Below the pieces are notes generated by a model. That model was given only the letters and a program-made list of their open reading frames with translations, was not told the DNA's origin and did not search any database. Of a DNA stretch of 64,000 nt, positions 1 through 12,000 are shown in pieces. The stretch lies in contig JAEHOE010000001.1 of assembly GCA_016858145.1 (NCBI GenBank), positions 2,294,001-2,358,000 of the forward strand. The letters run 5' to 3'. The DNA is from Edaphochlamys debaryana (taxonomy: Eukaryota; Chlorophyta; Chlorophyceae; Chlamydomonadales). Position 1 is the stretch's first letter; every line of letters begins with the position of its first letter. The translations under genes were made by a program, and so were the position numbers.

Positions 1-359
1 CAACCCAGGGAGGCGGCTGATGCGGCTGAGTGGTACAACCTTCAGCCCCTAGTCAGCGAGGAACAGCACTGACTGGGGGACCTGTCGAGGGGCGTGTGCC
101 GTTAGTGTGGGTCAAGCTAAGGCAAAGCCATTGCTGGAGGAACAAGAGTCCCGGCCTCCCGGGGCGGTCGGGGGCGCCACTCCACGGCAGCGGGAACGTG
201 CCGCCGACTTGACGGCCGCGTCGTGCACAGGCACAGCTCGCCAGTGCACACAACTTGTCCTGCGTACTGTGCTAAGCCTCATCTCCTGTGTCGCCACCAA
301 GGCCACTGCCAAGTTGGGTCGCGACGCATTCTATTCTGCCAATAGCCTCGACCTTCCTT

Positions 360-1092
360 ATGAGCACCAAAGCACCTGAAGACAGCAAACCAGTAACGCA
401 AGAAGAGCTAGACCGGCTCACTGGCTATGGGCAGGACATCAAGGCCGATGCGGAGCGGCTGAAGGAGCGAAAGGCCCGCCTCGAACAAGAGCTACAGGAG
501 TGCAATAAGCTAGAGGAGGAGGTGCAAAAGCTGGTCGCGGTGAGCAGGGGAAGCTCCAGTGCGGGCAAGTGAGAGACTTGGGGTGCACGGCGGCGGTGCG
601 GGCCCCCGCCCGTGTCACGCGCTCTTACCCGCAACGGCTCTCCGCCCTTGGCTTGCCTCTGCAGTTGGGCAAGCACGTCCAGGCCACCGGTCCCCTCCTG
701 TAAACCTTAAGCCCCTGCCTCCTCCCAGACCCCTCCGTTCTGGTGGTGGGCCAGGCCCGGCTAGCTGCACGTTGCTTTGACCCCTCCTTTCTCCCTCTCC
801 CTCCCTCCACCAGGACAAGACCTCTGCCTTTGACACACGAGTTGACGTGGGCTGCGATGTGCTGTGCGCTGCGCACGTGCCCGACACGAGCCGGCTGTAC
901 GTGAGCGTCGGCCTGGGCTTCCATGTGGAGGCGGCCCTTTCTGAGGTGACGGAGCTGGTAGCCCCGCGCAAGGCTCACCTGACCGCCCAGATTGCAGACG
1001 TGGGCCAGCGGCTGGCCGACGCGTCCGCCTGCATTGCGGCGTTTGACAATTCCTTACGGCTTCTGCGGGAGGATCACGGGCAGGGAGCATGA
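360..1092 (+). CDS. UXT: UXT-like prefoldin-alpha family protein
   Basis: Two exons, 360-539 and 814-1092, joined in phase 0 by a GTGAGC...CAG intron, give about 152 residues, close to animal UXT (157). The first exon is a charged coiled-coil helix (about residues 14-58). The second carries the family core, VDVGCDVLCAAHVPDTSRLY, then a glycine-containing hairpin (VSVGLGFHVE) and a second helix with SEVTELVAPRKAHLTAQI, which align by eye with the UXT core. UXT is known as a subunit of the R2TP/prefoldin-like chaperone complex and as a transcription cofactor. The ATG at 360 was chosen because the 24 extra in-frame residues from the ATG at 288 look like leader sequence. I found no TGTAA signal downstream, so the 3' end is not located. 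The family call is fairly firm; a specific role in this alga is inference. Confidence 0.8.
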
Positions 1093-2775
1093 GCCGGCGT
1101 GGAAAGGGCGCATTTGCTTCGGGGGCTTGAAGGGCACACCGTGTGCAAAGGGCAGGGCCTGCATCGGGCATGTTATTTTTGCTAGCGACCTGTCGGTTGA
1201 CACGGGTGCAGGAGGAGCTGGTTGCAGGAGGAGCTGAGAGGAGGAGCCAGGATGAGCAGGATACGGCAAGCCTGCCTGGGGCCGAAGTACGGGGAACGGC
1301 TGTGAAGGCGTGCACCCAAACGGCTTGGTGCGCCGGGCGCTCTGAGGTGCCGCCTGCGTCAGGCGCGGACAAGCTGCGTGGCCATGACGCGGTCTGAGGG
1401 GTGGTCAAGGTGGTGCCCTGCACGGTGGCTTGGAGGGGGGATGTAGGGCGGAACGTCGTGGTATGCAAGCTCGTGGGACGGAAAGTTGCTGTTCGGGCTG
1501 CGCCGCAGTGGACTCGGTGCAAGGGTTGGAGCCACTATATCGGACGCTGCGGCAGGCTTGAGCCATGAAGAAGCTTGTGAGCTGGTATTGGGCTGTGGCC
1601 TGTGGGTGGGCTTGGAGCCGCTGGACCTCGCTGGAGGGCAAACTGGAGGTGTTGAGCTGCATCGGATGCAGCGTGGGTGCGTTGCAGCAGGTGCCCCCGG
1701 CGCCCTGCCCCGTGGGCATGCACCTGGGGTGTCAGTTCGAGTGAACACTTATCCAAGAACTTGGCGGGTTGGAGCTGACCCATGGTGGCAGTCAAGAGAG
1801 GCACCTTCACGCCATTGTGACGTGGCATTTGCCTGGGACTGACGCGGAGTAAAGTGAAATTGACTCCACACTGAGAGGTGCATCTTGAGCCACTGGGGGC
1901 CTAGGGGGTTAACGCCTCGAGGTCACCTCAGCCTGCCCTAAGCACCTCACGTTCAGTGCACGGCTGCCCGCGGAAATTGCTGTGAGGGGTAATTGTGATG
2001 TCTGTTTGTGTGCCTGACAGCAGCTGACAGCTTCAACCCTCAGCCGACAGCGGGTGACCCCTAAATGCCGGATAGCTGCGTTTGGGGACTGGGGACAGCA
2101 GTGGGCCAGCCCGGCCGGGTGGCATTCATGGCAACATAATGAGATCCTGTGGGGCTCCCTACTTCCCCACTTTTGGAGCCCCAGGCCCCCCTGGGCCCGC
2201 CATTGGCCGAAGCTCGGCCGCAGGGCCCGGGCCTCGAGGTTACGGGGTTTATGGGCGCCTGGAGAGGCCTGTGTCGGGCCCAGCTGGCGAGATTTCGTAC
2301 CCATCGCAGTCAAGGGAAGCTCTCGCATAGGCCCAAACGCTCGGGCTATGTTCTCAAGAGGCTCGAGCGGACATGGACGATGGCGCTGGGCCATTCCACG
2401 CCGCTTGGTTCCTCCGCCGGCCCTTGGTACTCCGCTTGCGACTCCCCCATGGAAACGCGAAAGCGTACAAGGTTGTATAGGTCGCCAGAAAGTGCGCGGG
2501 AAAGGGGGTTTCCAGGTGGGGTCCATTGGAGGGGGCCTGCGGGCCCGGCGGGCGGCGACGTCCGTGCGGCCATGCCCCCGCAGGCATGGCGCCAAAACGC
2601 CCTTCGGTCGGACGTTGTGCTTCACCCGCTTTCACTCACCCACATGACATATCGCGCTCCAATCCATTCCACCTAGATATTGCCAGGCCCTATCGCTGCA
2701 GATCTCTGAACATCAAATCCTCCGTGCCACCTTGAAGCAAGCTCGCTATCCAATCCCCCTAGCTACCTAGCAGCC
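1093..2775. other. Intergenic stretch between UXT-like gene and RAE1
   Basis: About 1.7 kb with no coding run whose splice sites and codon use convince me. It should hold the UXT-like 3' UTR and the RAE1 promoter and 5' UTR. Several overlapping open frames near 2050-2680 run on both strands in GC-rich sequence and share no recognisable motif. No TATA box or TGTAA element was found. Confidence 0.6.
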
Positions 2776-3834
2776 ATGTTCGGCGCGGCGGCTGCCGCCA
2801 AGCCGCTGCACAACCCGAACAACGACTTGGAGGTGCCGGCGCCGGGCGACTTGGACTCTATCAGCAGCCTTACGTTCAGCCCAGCCAGCGACTTCTTCGC
2901 AGTCACCTCGTGGAACAACAGCGCATACGTTTGGCAGTACAACGCGCAGGGGCAAACCTTTGCAAAGGCGCAAAATGCCGGGACGCAGCCGGTTCTAGCC
3001 AGCTGCTGGAAGCATGACGGCAGTGGCATCTTCCTGGGCGGCTGCGACAAGGCGGTCCGGCTTTGGGACCTGGCGAGCAACCAGGCGGTGCAGGTGGCGA
3101 TGCACGATGCGCCGGTTCGGCAAGTCGCCTGGTGCCCCCAGATGAACCTGCTCATCACGGGGTCATGGGACAAGACGTTCCGGTACTGGGACACGCGCTC
3201 GCCATCGCCGGCGCACACGGGGCAGCTGCCGGAGCGTGTGTATGCCATGGACCTCCGCGAGGACCTCCTGGTCATCGGCACGGCGGACCGGGGCCTGCAC
3301 GCGCTGTTCGTGACTCAGCCGCAGCAGATCAAGACCCTGGCCTCGCAGCTAAAGTGGCAGACGCGCTGCGTGTCGGTTTTCCCGGACAAGAAGGGGTTCC
3401 TGGTGGGCTCCATCGAGGGGCGCGTGGCGGTCTCCCACCTCAGCGAGCAGGACCAGAAGGACAAGAACTTCACCTTCAAGTGCCACCGCCTGGAGTCGGA
3501 GATCTACTCGGTCAACACCATGTCCTTCCACAACACGTACGGCACCTTCGTGACGGCAGGATCGGACGGGACGTACAACTTCTGGGACAAGGACAGCAAG
3601 CAGCGCCTCAAAGCGCAGGCCAAGGCCGTCTACCCCAACCAGCAGCCCGCACCCGTCACGTGCGGCTCTTTCGACCGCACCGGCACCATCTACGGCTACG
3701 CGCTCAGCTACGACTGGAGCAAGGGCTACGCCGAGTACAACCCGCAGACCATGAAGCCCTACATCATGCTGCACTCGTGCAAGGAGGACGAGGTGAAGCC
3801 CAAGCCCAAGGCGCCCACCGCCGGGCGGAAGTGA
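2776..3834 (+). CDS. RAE1: mRNA export factor RAE1 (WD40 protein)
   Basis: A single uninterrupted exon encodes 352 residues, the usual length of RAE1/Gle2. WD repeats are visible in order: the first around SFSP-like TFSPASDFF (residues 33-41), then DKAVRLWDL, SWDKTFRYWD and GSDGTYNFWDKDSKQRLK near residue 270. The segments GFLVGSIEGRVAVSHL and NFTFKCHR are hallmarks of this family. RAE1 is a seven-bladed propeller that binds the GLEBS motif of Nup98 at the nuclear pore and also works in mRNA export and spindle assembly. The start follows an intergenic stretch and precedes MFGAAAAAKP, with the typical N-terminal DLEVPAPGDLDSISSL soon after. It is the only long intronless gene here apart from the histones. 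A TGTAA at 4605-4609 may be its poly(A) signal, giving a 3' UTR of about 0.77 kb. Confidence 0.95.
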   Translation: MFGAAAAAKPLHNPNNDLEVPAPGDLDSISSLTFSPASDFFAVTSWNNSAYVWQYNAQGQTFAKAQNAGTQPVLASCWKHDGSGIFLGGCDKAVRLWDLASNQAVQVAMHDAPVRQVAWCPQMNLLITGSWDKTFRYWDTRSPSPAHTGQLPERVYAMDLREDLLVIGTADRGLHALFVTQPQQIKTLASQLKWQTRCVSVFPDKKGFLVGSIEGRVAVSHLSEQDQKDKNFTFKCHRLESEIYSVNTMSFHNTYGTFVTAGSDGTYNFWDKDSKQRLKAQAKAVYPNQQPAPVTCGSFDRTGTIYGYALSYDWSKGYAEYNPQTMKPYIMLHSCKEDEVKPKPKAPTAGRK

Positions 3835-5055
3835 GGCGCCGCTGCAATCTCGGGCAGGTCAGTGTGGACCGGGTTCGGGGGCCGAGGGTCCTGACGGCAG
3901 GGGAGCGTGTTCAGGGGCCCAGGAGGCCCTGTACAAAGGGCCTGTGCTACACGGAAGAGGTGCTGCGCCACACCGGTATGCTGTCCTGACTTGCAGGCCT
4001 TGTGACCCCAACAGGTGGGGCCGCTTCGGGGGCCGGACATGGCTCAGGCAAGGACGCGTTGGCAGCTGCTGTGGAGTCCCCGCCTTCAGCAGGCGGCGGC
4101 AGCGGCGCTGGCAAGGTGCTCTGGCGCTGGCCATGTGTGAGGGGGTTCGAACAGAGGAAGCTGGTGGTGTCTGTACAGGGTAGCAGGGCTCAGAATAGAT
4201 CAACGCCGGGCTGGCGCCCTGGCGTAGGTTGAGGGGGGCGGGTGGAGGAAATCGGTCAAGCAGGGGAAGCGTAGGTAGGAAAAGGCGCACACGCCTCGAG
4301 GGATAGCGGGTAGACAACATGGGCCAGCTCCTGCCATGCCACGTCAGGCTGAGGGAGGTGTGGTGCCAGTGCAAGGCGGATATGGAGCATGTTTGCAGGC
4401 GCGAGGGCCGATGAGGCCATGAGTGCGTTCGCGTTGCCCAGCTGGCTCGGGCGAGGACCCGGGGCTGGAGAGGAATAGGATTTTAGGCGGGAACAGGTTT
4501 CGCAGGGTGCAGGTGTGGACGTGTGGGTCATATACCAGGACTCCGTTTCCTGGGAGCAGGAGGCTGCCGCTCGACGGTTGAGGGGAGGGCCGGGCCTAGC
4601 ACTGTGTAAAGCGACCGAGATGACGTTCGTCCGTGTGTGTCTCAGGAGTCAAGGGCTTCGCAGAGTCTTGCCACGCAGCTACAGGAGTCCCGTGCTCGCA
4701 GATTATACCATACAAACTCTTGTTCATGCCAACTCTTGCTGTGAGGGCCAGCGCTTGGTCAACGACTTTGTGAAGACCGAGCCTGAGCCAGGGGTCGGGC
4801 GGGTTGGCAGGCGCGACTCTGCGCGGGGGTTCGCCAGAGTGCTCGCACAAGCAAGGCCCCATGCGTACATGAGCACAAGGTCTCTATTGGTTGCGACCAA
4901 GGTTCTTTGGGCTGGACCTCGTTTGGCGATGTTTGTTCTCGGTCGATCCCGACATACCGACCAAGGGTGCACGCGACGGCAAGTCCGCGCCACTGCATGT
5001 CAGTAGTCACACCGCGTTAGCAGAAGCGCAAGTATCGTTGATCGCTGCGACACTG
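3835..5055. other. RAE1 3' region and promoter of the L1 gene
   Basis: No supported gene. The TGTAA at 4605-4609 is the only candidate poly(A) signal seen for RAE1. An open frame at 4515-5006 (+) lacks recognisable motifs and has poorer third-position GC than the real exons, so it is not called. Confidence 0.5.
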
Positions 5056-7790
5056 ATGGCGACGCCCTGCCTCTCGGCTGCGCGTCGTGCCTGCGCCAGT
5101 GGCCATGGGATAGCCGTTGAGCAGCTTGCCGTGGTACCGGATGCCATAATAAGCCAGGCAAGGAGCCCGCTGTGTGGAGCGCTGGCCTGTGATGCTCGCG
5201 GATGCGCCGCTAGCGGCGACACTGAGAAGCCTCCTCGTGCTTTACCGCAGCTATGCTTGTGGGAGAGATGCGCGAGCGGCGCGGACGCCAGCTCGTCGGG
5301 GAGCGCTTCCCCTACGCGTGCGGGTCCGGCTGGCTGGGGCAGGGCCCCCTCCGGTGCCCTGTCCTCCGCTGCCTCAGCTGCCGCGACCAGGCTCTTCCCG
5401 GTCCCAGCCCTGCACCTCCGGGGCTTCTCAACGGCATCCCCTGCAGCTCGGCCGGCGCCGGGCAGCGCCGCTGCTCCCTCTAGTGGTCCCGCGGCTCCCG
5501 CTGTGGCGACTGAAGTGCCTTGGCCGTGGGTAGACCCCAGCCGGCCCATGATCCTGCCGGTGACCGTAGCCAGGACCAAGCGGCAGCCCATGGAGCTGAC
5601 TCAGGCGGTTCAGGAGCTGCTGGTGAGGGCAGGGAGGTTGGTTGCTTGGGCGGGTCGGGGCGTGGCTGGGCGGGCCAAGACGTGAACCCGATGGAGCAGC
5701 CGTGTGTTGGGTTCGTAGAGGGGGCCGGTATCACGGGGCGGTTCGCCTACCATTGCGGTGTGGAGCTTAGCACTGCAGCACGGAGGCAGTTTACAGTCAC
5801 CTCAAGGTGAAATGGGACACGGATGTCGACCGCATGGGCGGCTGCAAGGGGCGGGGTTCCCCTTGCGCCCTGGAGCAAGCCGACCCCGCTCTACCTTGAG
5901 CCAATGGGCCTGTCGCCAGTCCCCCTTACCCCTGCACAGAGCGCCTCTCACCTTCTGTAAGCCCCCAACCTCCGCCCCCAACCCGCTCCGCCCCAGGACG
6001 GCCTGACCCCCACCCAGCGCAGCAGCCACTCTGTGGAGGTGGCCATGCGCCTGGCGCTCGACCCCCGCCGCTCCGACCACCTGGTGCGGGGCAGTGCGCT
6101 GCTGCCGCACGGCACCGGCAAGCGGGTGCGCGTGGTGGTGTTCGCAAAGGGCGCGGCGGCGGAGGAGGCGCGCGAGGCGGGTGAGTGGGCGGGCGTCAGG
6201 GGGCGGGGCGGCGGCGGAGGCGGGTGGACAGGGGCACGGCGCGGGGATGGCATGGTGCGTTGGTGGCATGGTGCAGAGGCACGCGCGTGGCTGAGGGCTG
6301 GAGGGAGCTGCGAGGGCAGGGCACACGGCGCCTGCCTGGGGCGCTGCGGGGAGCGTGCGCGCCAGGAACCAGCCAGCTACCGCAGGGCCCGGACCCCAGG
6401 CCTCAAGGCATGCAACGCCCGCAAGAATGCTCCCTGCGTCCCTTTGTGCTCGCAATGCACCCAGGCGCCGACATCATTGGCGACGAGGAGCTCATCTCTG
6501 CCATTGTGAGCTCTGGGGGCGAGGCCATCGCCTTTGACCGCCTCATCGCCACACCCGACTTCATGAAGCCCCTGGCGCGCGCCGGCAAGGTGCTGGGCCC
6601 CAAGGGCCTCATGCCCAACCCCAAGGTGCGGACCGCCGCCGGGCCACCGCCCTGCGCTCCTGTGCTCCTGCGCCCCGCCCTTGCAGGCGTGTGGCATGCG
6701 CTGCCAGGCACGCCACGTCTGGCTCCATCCCCCGACCCCGCCCCGTACCTATACTCCCACGATTCATCGCATTCCGCAACCCGCACCCAGCTATCTCGCC
6801 TCCATTTATTCGCCCCGCCCCGCCCCGCCCTGTCCCCACCAACGTGCCCCTCTCCGCCCTGACCCTCCCCCAGATGGGCACGCTCACCAACGACGTGGCC
6901 CGGGCGGTGGCGGAGATGCGCCGCGGCCGCCTGGACTTCCGCATTGGCCGCGACGCCTGCATGCGGGCCAGCGTGGGCCGCGCGGCCATGCCGCCGCAGC
7001 AGGTGCGGGGCTGCGGCTGCGCTGGGGCGGCGAGGGGGCGGGAAGGGGCCTGGAGGGGCTGGATAGAGTCGACTGGGCGTCTGGGGGCGCTGAGGACTGC
7101 GGGTAGTGGGGACCGTGTGTCATTTCCTTCTTGGGTGAAGGGGCGTGAGGGGCTGCGGTCTCAGTTCGGGGCGATGACCATGTTCGGCCAGGCCGGGTGG
7201 TCCGGCAACATGTCTGCGCCTCGCATCGCTCTGCACTGTGACACGGCTGAGACGTGGAGCCTCCGTGTGCCGTTTCCCGCCCGACAGCTGGTGGCCAACA
7301 TCGGTGCGCTGGTGGCGGCGCTGATCGAGGCCAAGCCCAAGGCCATCGGGGGGCAGGCGGGGGCCGCCGCCGGCGCTGCAGCCGCGGCCCCCGCGGCGGC
7401 GGCAGAGGGCGCCAGTGTGGCTGAGGCGGCCCTGCCTCCGCCGGATGCGCTCGACGGTGCGTGGGCGCCAGCTTTATTCATAGCTAGGCATGAGCCATGG
7501 TATGGTGCATCCCTAGGGGATGGCCCTGCAGCGTGTCAGCACAAGCTACTGCCGTACTTCCGATCCAAGGCCACCCCAGCCGCATGACATGCCCCGACCT
7601 TCCCCCGTCCCACTCCCCAGGTTACGTAAGGACCTTCCAAATCAAGACGACCTACTCGGAGCCCCTGCCGGTCTCCTTCGAGTCCCTGGTGGCCTCAATC
7701 GCTGCCTACCGGGCAGCGCTTGGCACCGACACGGCGACGACGGGGGCGGGGGCGAAGGCGACGACCGGCGCGGAGCAGGAGGGGAAGTAG
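5056..7790 (+). CDS. MRPL1: Ribosomal protein uL1, bacterial type, probably mitochondrial
   Basis: Six exons: 5056-5622, 5997-6180, 6465-6625, 6874-7002, 7288-7456 and 7621-7790, all phases consistent, about 459 residues. The L1 core is clear: [18 protein letters not shown] in exon 2, [12 protein letters not shown] across the exon 2/3 junction, [12 protein letters not shown] in exon 3, and the C-terminal strand [19 protein letters not shown] in exons 5/6. L1 binds 23S-type rRNA at the stalk that moves exit-site tRNA. A long N-terminal extension rich in Ala, Ser and Arg contains [10 protein letters not shown], which looks like a mitochondrial presequence end, hence the organelle choice; plastid targeting is not excluded. 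An Ala-rich insert (about 25 residues) lies in exon 5. The true start is uncertain: ATG 5056 is in frame, but another frame from about 5192 ([20 protein letters not shown]) looks more presequence-like and could belong to an unrecognised first exon. Confidence 0.85.
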
Positions 7791-8062
7791 AGCAACGGCG
7801 GGGGCGCGAAGCGAGGGGGTAGGCGATGCGGCGTTGGGCTGTGGGCGAGGGGGAATCGTGTACGGCGATTGGGGTGCTTGGTTGTGCGCTATACGGCGGC
7901 GACAGTGCTTCAGGGGGCTGAGCGCGGAGAGGGGGACTGTGGGAGTGGCAAACGTTCAGGATTGCTGGAGCCGAGCATTCACAGAACCCCTGGGCAAGGT
8001 GCTGCAGCAGGAGCTGGAGGAGACGAGGTGTGGGCCTTGCGGGACTCACAGCAACGACAAGC

Positions 8063-8067
8063 TGTAA
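8063..8067 (+). terminator. TGTAA poly(A) signal of the L1 gene
   Basis: TGTAA, the usual poly(A) signal of volvocine algae, lies 273 bases after the L1 stop codon in otherwise non-coding sequence. Confidence 0.6.
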
Positions 8068-9072
8068 TCCTTTCTGATCAATGCAGGGTGAAGTGACCCC
8101 GTCTCCGCGCAGCCATGTACGCATACCCACACCACTACAAATAGTGAATACCCCATGACCTGAATTATGTACATCGCAGCCTCGTACAAGCAATCCTGCA
8201 AAGCCCTCCTGCCAATCCTGACTAGCAATGGCGCAGCCTCGCGACTCTTCTGCGACCCTCCTCCTCCGCGGACCTACTCCCAACCCCTTCAAGCGCTCTA
8301 CCAACCTGCCTCTGCCCTCCACCACAACGCTGCCACAGCGTCCACCACTCTACCGGTACGGCACATACCTTACAAGCCGCCATCCTAGCACACCACCGTT
8401 AATGCAGCAACGGTTGAGTGTCGTGTCAAAGTATGTACATCAGCCCCAGGCAGACTAGGCAGAAAGAAAGGCCCCCCATCACCATGCCTTCGCGTTCGTC
8501 GCCTCTTGCGAGGGCATACGCGAAATATGGGACACATGAAGAAGCCCACAGCAATGACCCCCTGCAGACCAGCTTCGAGTTGCAAAGCGTGGCCACAATT
8601 TGATCAACATTTCGTATGTTCAGGCCAAAACCATCCACAGGATGCGTGTTGGCGGTAGCACCCATCACCTCAGGACCCCAAGCCTTGCGCTTCGTCCTTA
8701 ACTATTAGTGTCATTAGGCTTTGTACAGGGCAGTTAGAGACGCAGCGTCATTGGCACACAATCTACCTCAACGAGAGATAGTCATTGAGAGACCAGCACT
8801 GGCGGTGTATACATGCAGAGCGTCAATCCTGTGAGGCGTCAGTCTTGAGCTGTATATGTGCAAGGGCAGAGGGTGCCGCGGTCCTTACGCCCGCCGTCAC
8901 GCCCCCCCTCCCATTTCCTAATCAGCAGGGCTCGCCTCGGGCCTCCACGGCCATCCACCACCCAAACAGCAACAACGACTTGGGCAGTCACTCGCGCCGC
9001 CGCCAGTCTCAACTCGCAGACCCAGCTTGCGCCCCTCCGCATGGCGCTCATCCCACCAGACTCACCCGGCCG
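8068..9072. other. Convergent intergenic region (L1 and RING genes)
   Basis: No gene supported. It should hold the 3' UTR of the minus-strand RING gene; TTACA at 8370-8374 (TGTAA on the minus strand) is a possible poly(A) signal about 0.7 kb from that stop. The sequence around 8460-8780 is less GC-rich than its surroundings. Confidence 0.5.
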
Positions 9073-12000
9073 TTAGTCCCTCGCCAGCGACGCCCTCACC
9101 ACCACGGCCTCCTCCAGGCACAGCGGACAGCGCCGCGAGAACCCGCGCGCCTCCAGCCCCACCACGCACGCCCGGCACACGCCCGAATGCAGCACGCCGC
9201 CCATGGGGCCGGCGCCGCCGCCCAGCGTGCCACCGCCGCTGCCACCGCCAGCTGGGCCGGCGCCGCCGCCCGAGGAGCTGCGGCCGCGGTGGTGGAAGGC
9301 GAGCTGGATCTCTGCCTCCATGCAAACGAAGCACAGCGTCTCGCAGTCCCCTCCTGCGTCGCTGACGGAGCGGGCGGTGGCGACGCTGGCGCTGGTGCTG
9401 GAGGGCACGGACGCCGAGGCCACACCGGCGGGGTAGCCGCCGCTGGGGAACTGGTGGGGCACCAGGCGGGCCTGCATGCGCGGCTGCCTGCGGGCGGGCG
9501 GCTCGGCGCCCGGGCCGAGCTCCGCAAACGGTAGCTGCTGCGGCGCGTTGCGCTGCGGCGACGGCACCGGCATGGGCGGCCGCGGAGCCCGCGGCGGCGA
9601 CAGCAGGCCCAGGGGCAGATCCTCCAGGGCGCTGCGGCCGGGCGACGGCGCGTGCTGCATGCTGCTTTGCTCGCGGGCCGCGAGCTCGGCCCACTGCAGC
9701 GCCTCGGCCTCGGCTTCGGCCCGTGCGCGCTCCGCCCGCTCCACGTGTGCGACCAGCTCGGCTGCGTGGAGGAGGTCGGGGCTGGGGACGGCGGCGGCGG
9801 CGAAGGCCGCGGCGCCGCTCGGCTGCAGGGGGTGCGGCTGTGGCGCCTGCATGAGCAGGGCGGCCTGCAGCAGCGCAAACTCCATCGCCTGCTGCTGCTG
9901 CTGCGCCTGTGGAGGAGGGGTGCGGGGCGTGGCGTCAGCAACGGGTACGGTGGTGGCGTGGTGCGAGGGCAGAGGACGGCGGTACCGAGGTAGGGCTAGC
10001 GCATGCCCTCGTGCTTGCGCGCGTGTCACCCCTTACCTCAGCCGATGGCGACGCTGGCGCGTGCGCAGCCCACGACTGCCGCCGCTGCTGCTCCTGCTGC
10101 CGCTGCGACGCCGCGGCCGCTAGGTTCTGCCTCAGCAGCGCCTCCTCCAGCAGCGCCAGCGCCTGGGCGTGGTCCACCCCCGCCAGGCCCCGCGGCGCCT
10201 GCCGCGCAGCCTGCGGTCCCGGTGTGGGCGGCACCAGGGCGAAAGGCTGCGCCGGGCGGGCCTCCGCCTCGTGTGTGTCGTCCAGCAGTGCTGACGGCAG
10301 TAGCACCGGCGCGTCCTCGCCATCCTCCAGCAGCTCCAGGCCCACGTCCAGACCCAGATTCACATCAGCAGCAGGCGGCGGCGGAAGCTCGGGCGGCGGC
10401 AGTGCGCCGGCTTGAGCGCCCGGGACCTCCGCAGCCGCCAGGGCCGCAGCGATGGCCGACGGCGAGGCGGCGCGAGGTGCCTTTGGCATGAGAGCGTAGG
10501 CGGAGCCGGCGGCAGTGGGCAGGACCGGCACAGTACCGGATGGCGCCGGCTCGGCCCAAGCGGTTGCGAGGGCGTCCGCAGGGGAGCGCACAGGGGTCAG
10601 CGAGGGCCCCGGCAGGGAGCTAGGCGGCGACAGCCCCCAGACGGTATCACCCGCCGCCGGCTCGGTAAGCGGCCGCGGTTCGGCGGGCTCTGCGGCTGCG
10701 GCGGTCACCGCGGACGGCGACGGTTCCTCCGTCTTAGACCCAGGGAGGCGGTCGCCCCCAAGCATCCGCAGCGCCGCCTTCAGTCCGCCAGCGCCCCTGA
10801 CGAATCCGGGCTGCACGCGTGACGGCGAGGGCGGAGGCACGCCGGCCGCGCCGCCGCCGGCCGCCACGTCCCCACCGGCTGCCGCACCGCTCCCGCTCGC
10901 TGCCTCAGCCAAAGGGGCGGGCGATGGGCCTCCTGCCGGCGTAGCGGCCGCCTGGCGAGGCTGCGGCCTGGGAAGGCCCTGGGCCTGAGCCAGCGCCAAA
11001 GCCAGGGGGAAGCCCGCGCGGCACCGCGCCTTGCCGCCGCCACCTCCGCCGCCGCCAGTGCTGGCAACAGCGCTGGCGGTGCTGTGGCCGGCGGCAGTGC
11101 TGCCGACGTCCGCGACAGCGCCTCCTGCGCCGCTGTCGAGACCACTGGCGCACTGGCTGGTGCTGCGGGAGGGCGTGGTCCTGGCAGTGGCAGTGGTGGA
11201 GCGGGGGCTGAGCGTCGCGGCGCACGAGGCCGGGCCGGAGGCGGTGCCGGCTGCCGACTCCGTGGCTGGAGAGCGCGGCGGCTTTGGGTGTGGGGGAGGG
11301 TGCGGGCGTGGGTGCTGGGCGGCACCGAAACCCGAGGCGCGGCGGCAGTCGGCGAGGCTGCCGGGGCCGCCGGTGCTGCTCTCGCGACGGGATGCGGGCA
11401 CGCTGCGGGAGGCACACAAGGAGGCCGCAGACGCCCGGGCCGAGCGGTTGCCGCTACCCCCGTGACCCCTGGCCGTGTCGCCGCCGCCGGCCGCGTCCTC
11501 GCCGGCTGCGGCGGCTGCGGAGGGCGCCACGGAGACGGGCACGTAGCAGCCCACGGAGCCGGCGGCACCCATGCTCAGGAGGAGCGGCGGCGACGGCGGC
11601 ACGCTCGGACCGTCGGCCTCGGCCTCGGGGCTGCCGTCCACACTCGCGTAGCGTCGCCCCACGGTAGCCCCCACCGTCGCAGCGGCCATCGCTGCAGCTG
11701 CAGACGGGGGCGAGAACGGCAGCGGCAGCGGTGAGGGCGGCGTAGACGCAGCGGCCGCCGCCACGGCGGCCTCAAGGGAGCTCTCCGACATGAGCGGGGC
11801 GCCGAAGGCCGCAATGACGGATGTGGTTGCCGCTGGGGGGGGGTTTGAGGCGCAGGCGGCTGCGGCAAAGGCAGAGCCGGGGGAACGCGGTGCCTCCATC
11901 ACCGTCGGGTCTGCGCTGCCGTCCGTGAAGCTCGCAAAGGCAGAGCCGGGTGACCGGAACGGCGCCTCGGATTCAGGCGGCAGCTGCTGCGGCTGTGACG

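Noticed and set aside
3063..3989. 308-residue open frame overlapping RAE1 in another frame
   Set aside because: It is a by-product of GC-rich codons; the RAE1 frame has clear WD repeats and this one is Gly/Arg-rich without motifs.
4140..4160. GGTTCGAA resembling a tRNA T-arm
   Set aside because: No matching acceptor, D-arm or anticodon stem around it.
4515..5006. 163-residue plus-strand frame between RAE1 and L1
   Set aside because: Weak codon bias, no motif, no splice support; it fits RAE1 3' UTR and L1 promoter.
9476..11734. Long plus-strand frames opposite the RING gene
   Set aside because: They mirror Ala/Ser/Pro-rich coding on the minus strand and have no start context, splice logic or family motif.
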